DNA of 47,013 nucleotides, from contig NZ_CAJXGF010000017.1 in assembly GCF_913053745.1 (NCBI RefSeq), positions 1 to 47,013 of the forward strand, given 5' to 3'. Below the pieces are notes generated by a model. The model saw nothing but the letters and a program-made list of their open reading frames with translations. It did no database searches and was not told the origin of the DNA. This stretch comes from an uncultured Nitratireductor sp. (GTDB lineage: Bacteria > Pseudomonadota > Alphaproteobacteria > Rhizobiales > Rhizobiaceae). This document shows positions 24,263 through 32,834 of the stretch, in pieces. Numbering within the stretch: the stretch's first letter is position 1; each line of letters begins with the position of its first letter. The translations under genes and the position numbers were made by a program.

Positions 24263-25579
24263 ATGACGATCAATCGCAGGAGATTTCTATCGGGCACGGC
24301 GGGACTTGCCGCCGGCGGCCTATTGGCGGGAACGCTCGGGACAAGGCATGCGTTGGCGCAGGCATCGGCATCGATGTTTACACCGGAGGAAGGGGCGACA
24401 TTGCGCCTTCTGCGCTGGGTGCCTTTCGTGACAGGCGAAGAGGAGACCTGGAACGCCAACACCGCCGCTTTCACCGAGGCGACCGGGGTTGAGGTGCGCA
24501 TCGACCAGGAAAGCTGGGAAGATGTGCGCCCGAAAGCGGCGGTGGCGGCCAATGTCGGCTCCGGTCCCGACATGGTGATGAGCTGGTTCGACGATCCTTT
24601 CCAGTATCCTGACAAGCTGGTGGATGTGACGGATCTTGCCAATGCGCTCGGCGAGGAGCATGGCGGCTGGTATGAGGGTCTCGAGGGCTATGCCAGACAA
24701 GATGACAAATTCATCGCCGTACCGCTTTGCGCCATCGGCAATGCGATCTGTTATCGCGACAGCCATATGAAGGCGGCCGGCTTCAGCGAATTCCCGCAGG
24801 ATACGGACGGTTTCCTGGAATTGTGCAAGGCGATGAAGGCCAAGGGTACACCGGCCGGTTTCCCGCATGGCAAAGCGGTCGGCGACGGCAATAACTATGC
24901 GCATTGGCTGCTGTGGAGCCATGGCGGTATGACGGTCGACGAAAGCGGCGCGGTGGCCATCAACAGCCCTGAGACCAAGGCGGCCATCGACTATGCCAAG
25001 GCGCTCTATGAGACCTTTATCCCAGGCACGGAAAGCTGGCTGGACATCAACAACAACCGTGCCTTCCTCGCCGGCGAGGTTTCACTGACGGCCAATGGTG
25101 TGTCGCTTTACTACGCCGCCGCCAAAGACGAGGCGATGAAAGAGATTGCTGAGGACATACGCACCACCAATCTGCCGGTCGGACCGGTGGGCACGTCGGT
25201 GGAGCTGCACCAGACCTCGACTATTTCGATCTTCAATCATTGTCAGTATCCGCAGGCGGCCAAGGCATATCTCGCCTTCATGTATCAGGCTGACCGTATG
25301 AACGCCTGGCTTGAAGGGGCGAGTGCCTATTGCTGCCAGGCCCTGAAGGGGTTCGAGAACAATCCGGTCTGGACGTCCAATCCCGTTCACGCGCCCTATG
25401 CGAAAGCCTCGGCCTCGCTGCGGCCCAACGGGTATGCGGGTCCGCTCGGGCCGGCATCTGCAGGTGTCATGGCCGATTATGTGCTGGTGGACATGTTTGC
25501 CGAGGCGGTCACCGGTCAGCGTTCGGCCGAAGAGGCCATCTCCAATGCGGAACGGCGTATCGCACGCTATTATCGTTGA
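24263..25579 (+). CDS. Carbohydrate ABC transporter binding protein, Tat signal
   Basis: A 438-residue type II (MalE/UgpB-group) binding protein. The start MTINRRRFLSGTAGLAAGG has a twin-arginine motif (NRRRFLS), then ALAQA as likely cleavage site near residue 35. Mature features include WNANTAAFTEATGVEVRID, GPDMVMSWFDDP and the MAFLAGEVSL-like loop NNRAFLAGEVSLTANG. ATG 24263 follows GAGGAGG. Its ligand is most likely an aldonate or related sugar given the surrounding C4 acid-sugar genes. Confidence 0.87.
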   Translation: MTINRRRFLSGTAGLAAGGLLAGTLGTRHALAQASASMFTPEEGATLRLLRWVPFVTGEEETWNANTAAFTEATGVEVRIDQESWEDVRPKAAVAANVGSGPDMVMSWFDDPFQYPDKLVDVTDLANALGEEHGGWYEGLEGYARQDDKFIAVPLCAIGNAICYRDSHMKAAGFSEFPQDTDGFLELCKAMKAKGTPAGFPHGKAVGDGNNYAHWLLWSHGGMTVDESGAVAINSPETKAAIDYAKALYETFIPGTESWLDINNNRAFLAGEVSLTANGVSLYYAAAKDEAMKEIAEDIRTTNLPVGPVGTSVELHQTSTISIFNHCQYPQAAKAYLAFMYQADRMNAWLEGASAYCCQALKGFENNPVWTSNPVHAPYAKASASLRPNGYAGPLGPASAGVMADYVLVDMFAEAVTGQRSAEEAISNAERRIARYYR

Positions 25580-25587
25580 CGAATAGG

Positions 25588-25612
25588 CAACGCCGGCAAG
25601 TTGCCGGCGTTG
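25588..25612 (+). terminator. Perfect hairpin after the binding-protein gene
   Basis: CAACGCCGGCAA (25588-25599) and TTGCCGGCGTTG (25601-25612) are perfect 12-bp complementary arms separated by one base, eight bases past the stop. TCTCGGCTTCTC follows, not a T-run. It shares AACGCCGGC with the hairpin after the other binding-protein gene at 8231-8262 and probably favours binding-protein mRNA over permease mRNA. Confidence 0.6.
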
Positions 25613-25656
25613 TCTCGGCTTCTCACCGATCAATACGAAGAAAGGCAGGATGACCC

Positions 25657-26586
25657 ATGCAGGCCAGGCCGGCGCGTTCATCTTCGATCCTCGGATGGCT
25701 TCTGGAAAGCCGCAATGGGCTCGGACTTCTGTTCATGCTGCCGGCGGCGGTGTTCCTGCTCTGCTTTCTCACCTACCCGCTAGGTTTGGGGGTATGGCTC
25801 GGCTTCACCGATGCGCGCATCGGGCGTGAAGGTATTTTCATCGGCCTGGAAAACTACATCTGGCTCTTCGACGACCCCGTCTTCTGGCTCTCCGTCTTCA
25901 ACACCATGCTCTACACGGTGGTGGCCTCGGTGCTGAAGTTCGCGCTAGGGCTTTGGCTTGCCCTGATTCTCAATCAACATCTGCCGTTCAAGACGTTCTT
26001 CCGTGCCATCATTTTGTTGCCATGGGTTGTGCCAACGGTGCTTTCGGCTCTCGCATTCTGGTGGATCTACGATTCCCAGTTTTCGATCATTTCCTACGTG
26101 TTGATGAACCTCGGCGTAATCAACGAACCGATCAATTTCCTCGGCGATCCAACCAATGCGCGGGCTTCGGTGATCGCCGCCAATGTCTGGCGCGGCATTC
26201 CCTTTGTGGCGATTTCGTTGCTCGCGGGATTGCAGACCATTCCGCAGTCGCTGAACGAGGCGGCGGCGCTCGATGGGGCGACGTCCTGGCAGCGCTTCAC
26301 CAAGATAACCTTGCCATTGCTCACACCCATCATTGCGGTGGTTATGACGTTCTCGGTGCTTTTCACTTTCACCGATTTCCAGCTCATCTATGTGTTGACG
26401 CGGGGTGGTCCCGTTAACGCCACGCATCTGATGGCGACCCTGTCGTTCCAGCGCGCGATTCCTGGCGGGCAATTGGGCGAAGGTGCGGCCATTGCCGTGG
26501 CGATGATCCCCTTCTTGCTGGCGGCGATCCTGTTTTCCTTCTTCGGATTGCAGCGCCGCAAATGGCAACAGGGCGGCGGCGACTAA
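25657..26586 (+). CDS. Carbohydrate ABC transporter permease (MalF/UgpA-type)
   Basis: A 309-residue permease with six predicted helices: MLPAAVFLLCFLTYPLGLGVWL as first helix, FRAIILLPWVVPTVLSALAFWW in the middle and the EAA loop LNEAAALDGATSWQRF, which contacts UgpC. ATG 25657 follows AAGGCAGGA. It forms the membrane channel with the next gene product. Confidence 0.9.
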   Translation: MQARPARSSSILGWLLESRNGLGLLFMLPAAVFLLCFLTYPLGLGVWLGFTDARIGREGIFIGLENYIWLFDDPVFWLSVFNTMLYTVVASVLKFALGLWLALILNQHLPFKTFFRAIILLPWVVPTVLSALAFWWIYDSQFSIISYVLMNLGVINEPINFLGDPTNARASVIAANVWRGIPFVAISLLAGLQTIPQSLNEAAALDGATSWQRFTKITLPLLTPIIAVVMTFSVLFTFTDFQLIYVLTRGGPVNATHLMATLSFQRAIPGGQLGEGAAIAVAMIPFLLAAILFSFFGLQRRKWQQGGGD

Positions 26587-26599
26587 GGAGAATGATCCG

Positions 26600-27502
26600 A
26601 TGAGCGAGAGCACCCAAACCACCCAGCGCGCCGCCATAAACGACGATATGGAAGGCATGGAGCAGTTCAACACATTGCCGCGGCGTATCATGACGGTTTA
26701 CCTGCCGCTGGCGGTGTTCATTTTCGTTCTTCTATTCCCGTTCTACTGGATGGCGATCACCGCCATCAAACCGGATTACCAGCTCACAAACTACGAGAAC
26801 TACAGCCCCTTTTGGGTGATCGAACCCACGCTCGAACACGTGAAGTTTCTATTGTTCGAGACGTCCTATCCGGGCTGGCTGTGGAACACGATGCTGGTAG
26901 CGTTCGCCTCGACCTTCATTTCGCTGGCTGCATCGGTTTTCGCCGCTTATGCCATCGAACGCGTGCGTTTCACGGGCGCGCGGGTGACGGGGCTTATGAT
27001 CTTTCTCGCTTATCTGGTACCGCCATCGATCCTGTTCATTCCACTGGCCTTTATCGTGTTCAAGGTGGGGATCTTCGATTCGCGCCTGGCGCTCATCCTG
27101 ACCTATCCGACCTTTCTCATTCCGTTCTGTACCTGGCTCCTGATGGGCTATTTTCGCAGTATCCCCTTCGAACTCGAGGAAAGCGCACTGGTGGACGGGG
27201 CGACACGCTGGCAAATCCTCACCAAAGTCATTCTGCCGCTCGCGGTGCCGGGTCTTATCTCAGCAGGCATTTTCGCTTTCACGCTTTCCTGGAACGAGTT
27301 CATCTACGCGCTCACCTTCATCTCTTCGTCGGAAAACAAAACCGTGCCTGTTGGCGTCCTTACGGAGTTGGTGCGCGGCGATATCTACGAGTGGGGTGCG
27401 TTGATGTCGGGTGCTTTGCTGGGCTCCTTGCCGGTGGTGATCCTCTATTCTTTCTTCGTCGACTACTATGTTTCGTCCATGACGGGTGCGGTGAAAGAAT
27501 GA
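26600..27502 (+). CDS. Carbohydrate ABC transporter permease (MalG/UgpE-type)
   Basis: A 300-residue permease with six predicted helices and the EAA loop ELEESALVDGATRWQIL; FTLSWNEFIYALTFI near the end is the MalG-type signature. It starts 13 bases after the first permease stop with TAAGGAG overlapping that stop. A polar N-terminus of about 30 residues precedes helix 1. Confidence 0.9.
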   Translation: MSESTQTTQRAAINDDMEGMEQFNTLPRRIMTVYLPLAVFIFVLLFPFYWMAITAIKPDYQLTNYENYSPFWVIEPTLEHVKFLLFETSYPGWLWNTMLVAFASTFISLAASVFAAYAIERVRFTGARVTGLMIFLAYLVPPSILFIPLAFIVFKVGIFDSRLALILTYPTFLIPFCTWLLMGYFRSIPFELEESALVDGATRWQILTKVILPLAVPGLISAGIFAFTLSWNEFIYALTFISSSENKTVPVGVLTELVRGDIYEWGALMSGALLGSLPVVILYSFFVDYYVSSMTGAVKE

Positions 27503-27529
27503 AGGACTTTATACTCCAGGGAGCATGAG

Positions 27530-28423
27530 ATGCGGGTAATGGTGATCGGCCTGGGGTCGATGGGAATGGGCGTTGCCCTGTCACTTGTGCGCGCAGGACA
27601 CATGGTCTTCGGTGTCGATCCGCGAGCCGAGGCCTGCACGGAAATCCTCGATGCTGGTGCGACCGACGCCGGGCCCAACGGAGCAGCTTTTGCCGAGGAT
27701 ACAGAAGCGGTGGTTGTTCTGACCGTGAACGCGGAACAGGTGCGCAGCGTCTTGTTCGGCGAGGAGGGCATTGTCCGATTGTTGCCGACGGGGATACCCG
27801 TGATGGTGTCGTCGACGGTATCGACCGAAGATGCACGCGATTTCGGTGCGCGGCTGGAACAGACGGGACACCTGATGCTCGATGCCCCGGTTTCGGGTGG
27901 CCCGGTCAAAGCGCGCGAGGGCGCAATGACGGTCATGGCAGCGGGACCGAAGGCCGCTTTCGACACGCTTGCGCCGGTGCTTGCTGCCGTGGCCGAGCGG
28001 GTTTTCCGCATTTCCGACCGGATCGGCGACGGAGCGGCGGTAAAGGTCATCCACCAGCTCTTGGCCGGCGTGCACATTGCCGCCGGTGCTGAGGCGATGG
28101 CACTCGCGGCGCGTGCCGGCATCCCGCTCGACACCATGTATGAGGTGGTGACGAACGCAGCCGGCAATTCATGGATGTTTGAAAACCGCATGCGGCATGT
28201 CGTGGATGGCGACTATGCGCCGCGATCCATGGTCGATATTTTCGTGAAAGACCTCGGCCTTGTGACGGAGACGGGCAGGACCCTTCAATTTCCACTGCCG
28301 TTGGCTTCGACCGCCTACACCATGTTCGCCTCGGCCAGCACGGCCGGTTACGGACAGTGGGATGACAGTGCGGTTATCAAGGTGTTCCCGGGCATCACGC
28401 TTCCCGGCGACAGGATGGAATAG
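27530..28423 (+). CDS. ltnD: L-threonate dehydrogenase (LtnD-type beta-hydroxyacid dehydrogenase)
   Basis: A 297-residue NAD-dependent enzyme of the 3-hydroxyisobutyrate dehydrogenase family. Dinucleotide motif GLGSMG at 7-12, substrate loop DAPVSGGPV at 118-126, catalytic Lys172 in GAAVKVIHQL, and the C-terminal helical domain with FVKDLGL. LtnD oxidises L-threonate at C2 to 2-oxo-tetronate in the cytosol. The general family is certain; the LtnD assignment rests on otnK, otnC and otnI in the same locus, the established partners of LtnD. It is the last gene of the ABC operon, starting 27 bases after the permease stop behind GGGAG. Tartronate semialdehyde reductase is the main alternative. Confidence 0.75.
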   Translation: MRVMVIGLGSMGMGVALSLVRAGHMVFGVDPRAEACTEILDAGATDAGPNGAAFAEDTEAVVVLTVNAEQVRSVLFGEEGIVRLLPTGIPVMVSSTVSTEDARDFGARLEQTGHLMLDAPVSGGPVKAREGAMTVMAAGPKAAFDTLAPVLAAVAERVFRISDRIGDGAAVKVIHQLLAGVHIAAGAEAMALAARAGIPLDTMYEVVTNAAGNSWMFENRMRHVVDGDYAPRSMVDIFVKDLGLVTETGRTLQFPLPLASTAYTMFASASTAGYGQWDDSAVIKVFPGITLPGDRME

Positions 28424-28780
28424 AATCCGGGCTGCCGGCTTGTTCCAGAGCCCAGAGCGGATTCTGCCATAGTCGGGATGCTCGGACATTGTCCGCCGAA
28501 CCTCTGATCGAGAGCGGTCTATTCTGTGGCCTTGGATTGTGTTGGATGCTGGTCGACCGCAAAGTTGGAAACTTGAAAAGGTTTAAAACCCGATCAGTGT
28601 TCAGGACTGGCGGCGCGATGTAACGGTCGCTTTACAGGTGGACGCTTCTTTGTTCGCAACGCGAATGATTGTCGTCTACAAACGCCGCGAAAATATCCTA
28701 TATATGCTTCGAAGCGAGGACGACCTCCCCCATCTCGGGAAACCATGTCGGGACGACCCGAGAAACCAACGGGGAGCAAA
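28424..28780. other. Gap between ltnD and the PACE efflux gene
   Basis: About 357 bases. A perfect palindrome GCTTCGAAGC (28706-28715) lies just after AT-rich TATATATG and 65 bases before the efflux gene start, a candidate operator. I see no clear terminator after ltnD and no convincing small gene. Confidence 0.35.
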
Positions 28781-29224
28781 ATGCGCACCGCTGCAGACCG
28801 TATCCGACATGCCGTCAGTTTCGAGCTGATCGCTCTTCTCATCGTGACGCCTTTGGCGTCTTGGGCTTTTGGCAAACCCATGTTCGACATGGGTGTTGTC
28901 GCGATCGTTAGCGCCACGATCGCCACCTTGTGGAATTATATCTACAATCTAGGCTTCGACCATGCGTTGCGCCGATTTACCGGCAGCGTGCGCAAGACTG
29001 TGCCGATGCGCGTGGTGCATGCTGTCCTGTTCGAAGGTGGACTGTTGTTAGCGTTGATGCCGACCACGGCGCTGTTTCTGGGAGTTCCAATCATCGAAGC
29101 GCTGTTCGTCAACGCCTCGTTCGCACTCTTTTACCTGGTTTACGCTTTCGTCTTCAACTGGGCGTATGACGTGATCTTTCCAGTGCCCGAAGCATCGACC
29201 GTCTCGGGCATTGGTAAAGCTTGA
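28781..29224 (+). CDS. PACE-family efflux transporter (AceI-like)
   Basis: A 147-residue inner-membrane protein made of two tandem bacterial transmembrane pair (BTP) domains, each two helices: RIRHAVSFELIALLIV... with LWNYIYNLGFDHAL, and RVVHAVLFEGGLLLAL... with VFNWAYDVIFP. PACE pumps export biocides such as chlorhexidine, and short polyamines, using the proton gradient. With start ATG 28781 (behind GGGGAGC) the conserved proton-coupling glutamate is residue 15, as in AceI, which supports this start over ATG 28745. It converges with the next gene, stops six bases apart, and seems unrelated to the acid-sugar genes around it. Confidence 0.88.
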   Translation: MRTAADRIRHAVSFELIALLIVTPLASWAFGKPMFDMGVVAIVSATIATLWNYIYNLGFDHALRRFTGSVRKTVPMRVVHAVLFEGGLLLALMPTTALFLGVPIIEALFVNASFALFYLVYAFVFNWAYDVIFPVPEASTVSGIGKA

Positions 29225-29230
29225 GTGGCT

Positions 29231-30154
29231 TCACGCTTTCAGCGGCGGGGCGCTGGTCTCGCCGCTTCCAAGTCGTTTTCCGGGATTGATTGCTTCGAGC
29301 CATAACAGATAGGCCGCGTGATCGTGGCGCCCCATCTTCATTTCATGGGCGAGCTGGTGGAACGCGTCGCGTGTTTTTTCCGTGAGAGGCAGTTCAAGGT
29401 TGGCCGCGCGTGCCACTTCGAGCGTGTTCTCAAGGTCTTTGAGCTGCAACTCGAGCGGGCCGCCGGGCAGAAAGTTTCGCTCGACCATCCGTTCGCCATG
29501 AAGATCGAGAATCCGCGAGGTGGCAAAACCGCCCATCAAAGCATCGCGAAGCGCTGCGGGATCACAGCCGCCCTCCTGCGCCAGAAGCATCGCCTCGGAT
29601 ACCGCACCGATGGTGACGGCGACAATCACCTGGTTGGCGAGCTTGGCGACCTGACCCGCGCCATGAATGCCGACATGGGTTGCCCTTCCCATAGAAGAGA
29701 GGAGCTCTTCGGCCTCTGTGAAATCCGTGGGGTCTCCCCCGGCCATGATAGCGAGCGCCCCTTCGAGCGCACCTTTTTCGCCACCGGAGACTGGTGCATC
29801 TAGATGCCGGTGTTCGGTTTTTGCCAGTGTTTGCGCATGGTCGCGTGCAACCGCCGGCTGGATCGACGACATGTCTATGAAGAGCGCGCCGCTCGGTGCG
29901 GTCTCTACAACACCCTTCTTACCGAAATAGATTTCGGTAACGATGGGAGAATTGTCGACCATCGTTACGATGGCGTCGGCGTTCGCTACTGCGGCTTGTG
30001 GGTCGTCAGCAATGGTGGCGACATCCGAAAGCGCTTCGGCCTTGGCGCGGGTGCGATTCCAGACGGTGAGTTTGAAGCCCGCCTTTGCAATGTTTCGCGC
30101 CATCGGGGCACCCATGATGCCGGTGCCGATGACAGTGACGTTTTTAATGCTCAT
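29231..30154 (-). CDS. Beta-hydroxyacid dehydrogenase (GarR/GlxR or HIBADH-type)
   Basis: A 307-residue NAD(P)-dependent enzyme: VIGTGIMGAPMA with Gly10, Gly12 and Gly15, DAPVSGGEKGALEG at 119-132, catalytic Lys171 in GQVAKLANQ, and a C-terminal helical dimerisation domain. It could reduce tartronate semialdehyde to glycerate or act on another C3-C4 hydroxyacid. It ends the minus-strand run that begins with the dehydratase. If the upstream enzymes release glycolate, a tartronate semialdehyde reductase would fit, but that needs genes not in this window. ATG 30154 follows GGAG. Confidence 0.8.
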   Translation of the reverse strand: MSIKNVTVIGTGIMGAPMARNIAKAGFKLTVWNRTRAKAEALSDVATIADDPQAAVANADAIVTMVDNSPIVTEIYFGKKGVVETAPSGALFIDMSSIQPAVARDHAQTLAKTEHRHLDAPVSGGEKGALEGALAIMAGGDPTDFTEAEELLSSMGRATHVGIHGAGQVAKLANQVIVAVTIGAVSEAMLLAQEGGCDPAALRDALMGGFATSRILDLHGERMVERNFLPGGPLELQLKDLENTLEVARAANLELPLTEKTRDAFHQLAHEMKMGRHDHAAYLLWLEAINPGKRLGSGETSAPPLKA

Positions 30155-30175
30155 GGCGGGCTCCAGATATTGCGA

Positions 30176-31018
30176 TCAGGCGTTGACGATGGTCTGGCGC
30201 TGTTCACCGAGGCCGGCAATGGACAGTGTCATCACGTCGCCGGCCTTAAGGTATTGCGGCGGCTTCATTCCCATCCCAACCCCGGGAGGGGTGCCGGTCG
30301 AGACGACGTCGCCGGGCATCAGTGTCATGAATCGCGAGAGATAAGAGATTACATGCGGTACGTTGAAGATCAGTGTGTTGGTGTTGCCGGTCTGGCGACG
30401 TTCGCCGTTTACATCCAGCCACATGTCCAGATCGTGCGGGTCGCCCACTTCATCGCGTGTGACAAGCCAGGGGCCAAGCGGACCGAACGTGTCGTGGCTT
30501 TTGCCCTTGGTCCACTGGCCTGAGCGCTTGGTCTGGAAATCGCGTTCGGAAACATCGTTCATGATTGCGAAACCGGCAACATGATTCATCGCATCGGCCT
30601 CGTTCACATATTTCGCTTTCGTGCCGATGATGACAGCCAGTTCCACTTCCCAGTCGAGCGCTTTGGAGCCGCGCGGCATTTCAACATCGTCATCGGGGCC
30701 ACACAGTGCGTTGAGCGCTTTGGCGAAGATGATGGGTTCTTCTGGCGGTTCCGCCCCGGTTTCGGCTGCGTGATCGGAATAGTTGAGTCCGATGCACACG
30801 ATCTTCTGCAGGCCTGCAACGCAGGGGCCGAGCCGTGGATTTCCTTCCACTGGAGGGAGACTCTGCACATCGACGGCGCGCAGTCGGTCGAGCCCTGCCG
30901 GCGAAATGGCTTCGCCTGCGATGTCGGTGACAATGCTGGAAAGATCGCGCAGAATTCCATCCGCCGCGAGCATGCCCGGCTTTTCTTGCCCGGCAGGGCC
31001 GTAACGCAACAGCTTCAT
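30176..31018 (-). CDS. Fumarylacetoacetate hydrolase-family enzyme (probable diketo-acid hydrolase)
   Basis: A 280-residue FAH-fold protein. The core CIGLNYSDHAAETG and the metal ligands are visible: WEVELA with Glu124 and Glu126, and NDVSERD with Asp155, which hold Mg2+ or Mn2+. The family cleaves or decarboxylates 2,4-diketo acids. Directly after a short-chain dehydrogenase, and in a run with a sugar-acid dehydratase, it matches the hydrolases that split 2,4-diketo-3-deoxy sugar acids into pyruvate and a hydroxyacid. Pipelines often name this group ureidoglycolate lyase, for which there is no context here. ATG 31018 follows AAGGAA; readable upstream sequence is not family-like. Confidence 0.8.
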   Translation of the reverse strand: MKLLRYGPAGQEKPGMLAADGILRDLSSIVTDIAGEAISPAGLDRLRAVDVQSLPPVEGNPRLGPCVAGLQKIVCIGLNYSDHAAETGAEPPEEPIIFAKALNALCGPDDDVEMPRGSKALDWEVELAVIIGTKAKYVNEADAMNHVAGFAIMNDVSERDFQTKRSGQWTKGKSHDTFGPLGPWLVTRDEVGDPHDLDMWLDVNGERRQTGNTNTLIFNVPHVISYLSRFMTLMPGDVVSTGTPPGVGMGMKPPQYLKAGDVMTLSIAGLGEQRQTIVNA

Positions 31019-31044
31019 ATTATCGTTCCTTTGTACTCTGGCAG

Positions 31045-31779
31045 TCAGTAGACGGCGCGGCCGCCGGAAATATCGAAGACCCCGCCCGTGGTGAAGGAGC
31101 ATTCCTCCGAGGCGAGCCAGGCGATCATCGCTGCCGCTTCGGCAGGTTCGAGAAATCGCTCAAGCGGGATCTTCGACAGCATATAGTCGATATGCTCCTG
31201 GCTCATCTGGTCGAAGATCGGCGTACGGGCGGCTGCCGGCGTCAGGCAGTTGACGATAACGCCGGTCTTGGCGAGTTCCTTACCAAGCGATTTGGTCAAC
31301 CCGATCAAACCCGCCTTGGACGCGGAATAGTGTGAGGCGTTGGGGTTTCCTTCCTTGCCGGCTATGGAGGCGATGTTGACGATGCGGCCATAGCGACGCT
31401 CGATCATGCCCGGCACCAGTGCCCGGCAGGTGAGGTAAGGCGCGACAAGATTGACCTCGACGGTGCGCCGCCACACATCCGGTGCCAGCTCCCATGTCTT
31501 GCCGTTGCCACCGGTGATGCCGGCATTGTTGACGAGGATGTCAACTGCGCCTGCCTCGAATGCCGCAGCGTTCACCGCGCTTTCGTCGGTGAGTTCCACC
31601 ACGCGGCCGGTCGCCTTACCTCCCAATGTTTCCGCGGCGCGATCAAGATTTTCAGCATTGATGTCCCAAAGGATGACATCGGCACCGCTCGCGATGAAGC
31701 GTTCCGCCGTTGCCAGTCCGATACCCTGCGCGCCGCCCGTGACGATCGCTCTTCGTCCGGTGAGGTCGATTTTGTTCAT
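31045..31779 (-). CDS. Short-chain dehydrogenase, probable 2-keto-3-deoxy-aldonate dehydrogenase
   Basis: A 244-residue SDR: cofactor motif TGGAQGIG at 14-21, NNAG at 84-87, and catalytic Ser138, Tyr151 and Lys155 (YSASK). Asp39 at the end of the second beta strand (ILWDIN) suggests NAD+ preference. The pairing with an FAH-family hydrolase 26 bases downstream is that of L-rhamnose, L-fucose and pentonate oxidative pathways, where the SDR oxidises a 2-keto-3-deoxy acid at C4. Exact substrate unproven. A GntR-type palindrome lies 59 bases upstream. Confidence 0.8.
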   Translation of the reverse strand: MNKIDLTGRRAIVTGGAQGIGLATAERFIASGADVILWDINAENLDRAAETLGGKATGRVVELTDESAVNAAAFEAGAVDILVNNAGITGGNGKTWELAPDVWRRTVEVNLVAPYLTCRALVPGMIERRYGRIVNIASIAGKEGNPNASHYSASKAGLIGLTKSLGKELAKTGVIVNCLTPAAARTPIFDQMSQEHIDYMLSKIPLERFLEPAEAAAMIAWLASEECSFTTGGVFDISGGRAVY

Positions 31780-31837
31780 GAACGCCCCTCTTCATTCTGT
31801 TCCAACCAGTGTAATCGCACAGACACTGAGAAGTCAC

Positions 31838-31849
31838 AATGTATACATT
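31838..31849. promoter_or_regulatory. GntR-type operator upstream of the SDR gene
   Basis: AATGTATACATT is a perfect 12-bp palindrome (wider: CACAATGTATACATTATA), typical of FadR-subfamily GntR operators. It sits between the gntR gene and the SDR-FAH-dehydrogenase run, implying a separate regulated promoter there. Confidence 0.6.
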
Positions 31850-31906
31850 ATAGGCGGACATTGAAACGCCTATCCTATCGCTTCAGCACCACGAATGAGG
31901 CCAAGC

Positions 31907-32656
31907 CTATCCCCCTGGGGAGAACGATGCCTGCTGGCGTAGCAGTGAAACTAGCTGTTCGTCGGCACGATTGCGGTGCTGTTGGTGCAAACGAGTTGCC
32001 TCATCTTCATTTCCCGCAGCGATGGCAGCGAGGATGGCACGGTGCTCACGATCCGAGACGACGGGCAGGGGGCGCAGTTTGATGATTGCGCGGCGCGCAT
32101 GATATTGCAGATCCCATAGCTGCCGCAGCATCGCCTGCAGACGCGGATTGCCACACAGTCCGACCAGTTCGGAATGAAACTCATCGTCGAGTTCGGACCA
32201 TGCTTCGATATCGCCTCGTTTCGAGGCACGTTCCATTTGGGTGAGTATGCCGTCGAGTCGCTCGTGATCGGCTTCGCTGATGCCACGGCGGGCCGTAAGC
32301 TGAGCTGCTTTCACCTCGAGCGTGGAAAAAACCTGGTAGATCTGCTCGATTTCATTGACGGACAGCGCCTTTACAGTGATCCCGTGGCGCGGGCGAACAT
32401 CCACCAGACCTTCTTCTTCAAGCCTTATAAGGGCCTCGCGCACCGGCGTGCGGCTGAGCGCGAGGAGGCTGGCGACCTCCGTTTCCAAAAGTGTCGTGCC
32501 GGGAGGCAGTCGCCCTTCGAGAATGCGAAATTTGAGTTCGTGGTAGGCACGATCACGCGCCGGCATTTTGGCAATGCCCTGAAGGCTCGGGCGAGGGCGC
32601 GAAGCGGCCTGCGCTTCCACGCTTTTGCTTTTCAGCGACCGCCCGGCGGTGCTCAC
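31907..32656 (-). CDS. GntR-family regulator (FadR subfamily) of the acid-sugar locus
   Basis: A 249-residue regulator. Winged helix within AYHELKFRILEGRLPPG...SRTPVREALIRLEEEGLV (SRTPVREAL is the recognition helix), then an all-helical FCD ligand domain with the histidines of its metal site (EFHSEL; REHRAIL). The start GTG 32656 gives a 30-residue polar N-terminal extension; ATG 32566, with AGGG upstream, gives a more standard 219-residue protein and is equally possible. It lies inside the catabolic run between denD and the SDR gene. It most likely binds the ACAAYGTATRC-like boxes at 22950, 23043, 31838, 35739 and 35909 and responds to a sugar-acid intermediate. Confidence 0.8.
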   Translation of the reverse strand: MSTAGRSLKSKSVEAQAASRPRPSLQGIAKMPARDRAYHELKFRILEGRLPPGTTLLETEVASLLALSRTPVREALIRLEEEGLVDVRPRHGITVKALSVNEIEQIYQVFSTLEVKAAQLTARRGISEADHERLDGILTQMERASKRGDIEAWSELDDEFHSELVGLCGNPRLQAMLRQLWDLQYHARRAIIKLRPLPVVSDREHRAILAAIAAGNEDEATRLHQQHRNRADEQLVSLLRQQASFSPGG

Positions 32657-32834
32657 CTTTCTTCGTTCGGTCGTCTTCAGCGTCCCCTCCCTGTGTGCCC
32701 GGTACCGTTCGGTTTTTCCACGACGGCACCGACGATGGTTGGCAGATATTCGCTGTTGTGTCCAAGCACTTGCGTCCCGCCGGGTTGGTTCTTCACAGAC
32801 CGCAAGCGCTGCTTACCTGTCATTGTCGACCTCT

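Noticed and set aside
8231-25612. GC-rich inverted repeats as a CRISPR array or IS ends
   Set aside because: They are single stems after genes, irregularly spaced, with no repeat-spacer pattern, transposase or target duplications.
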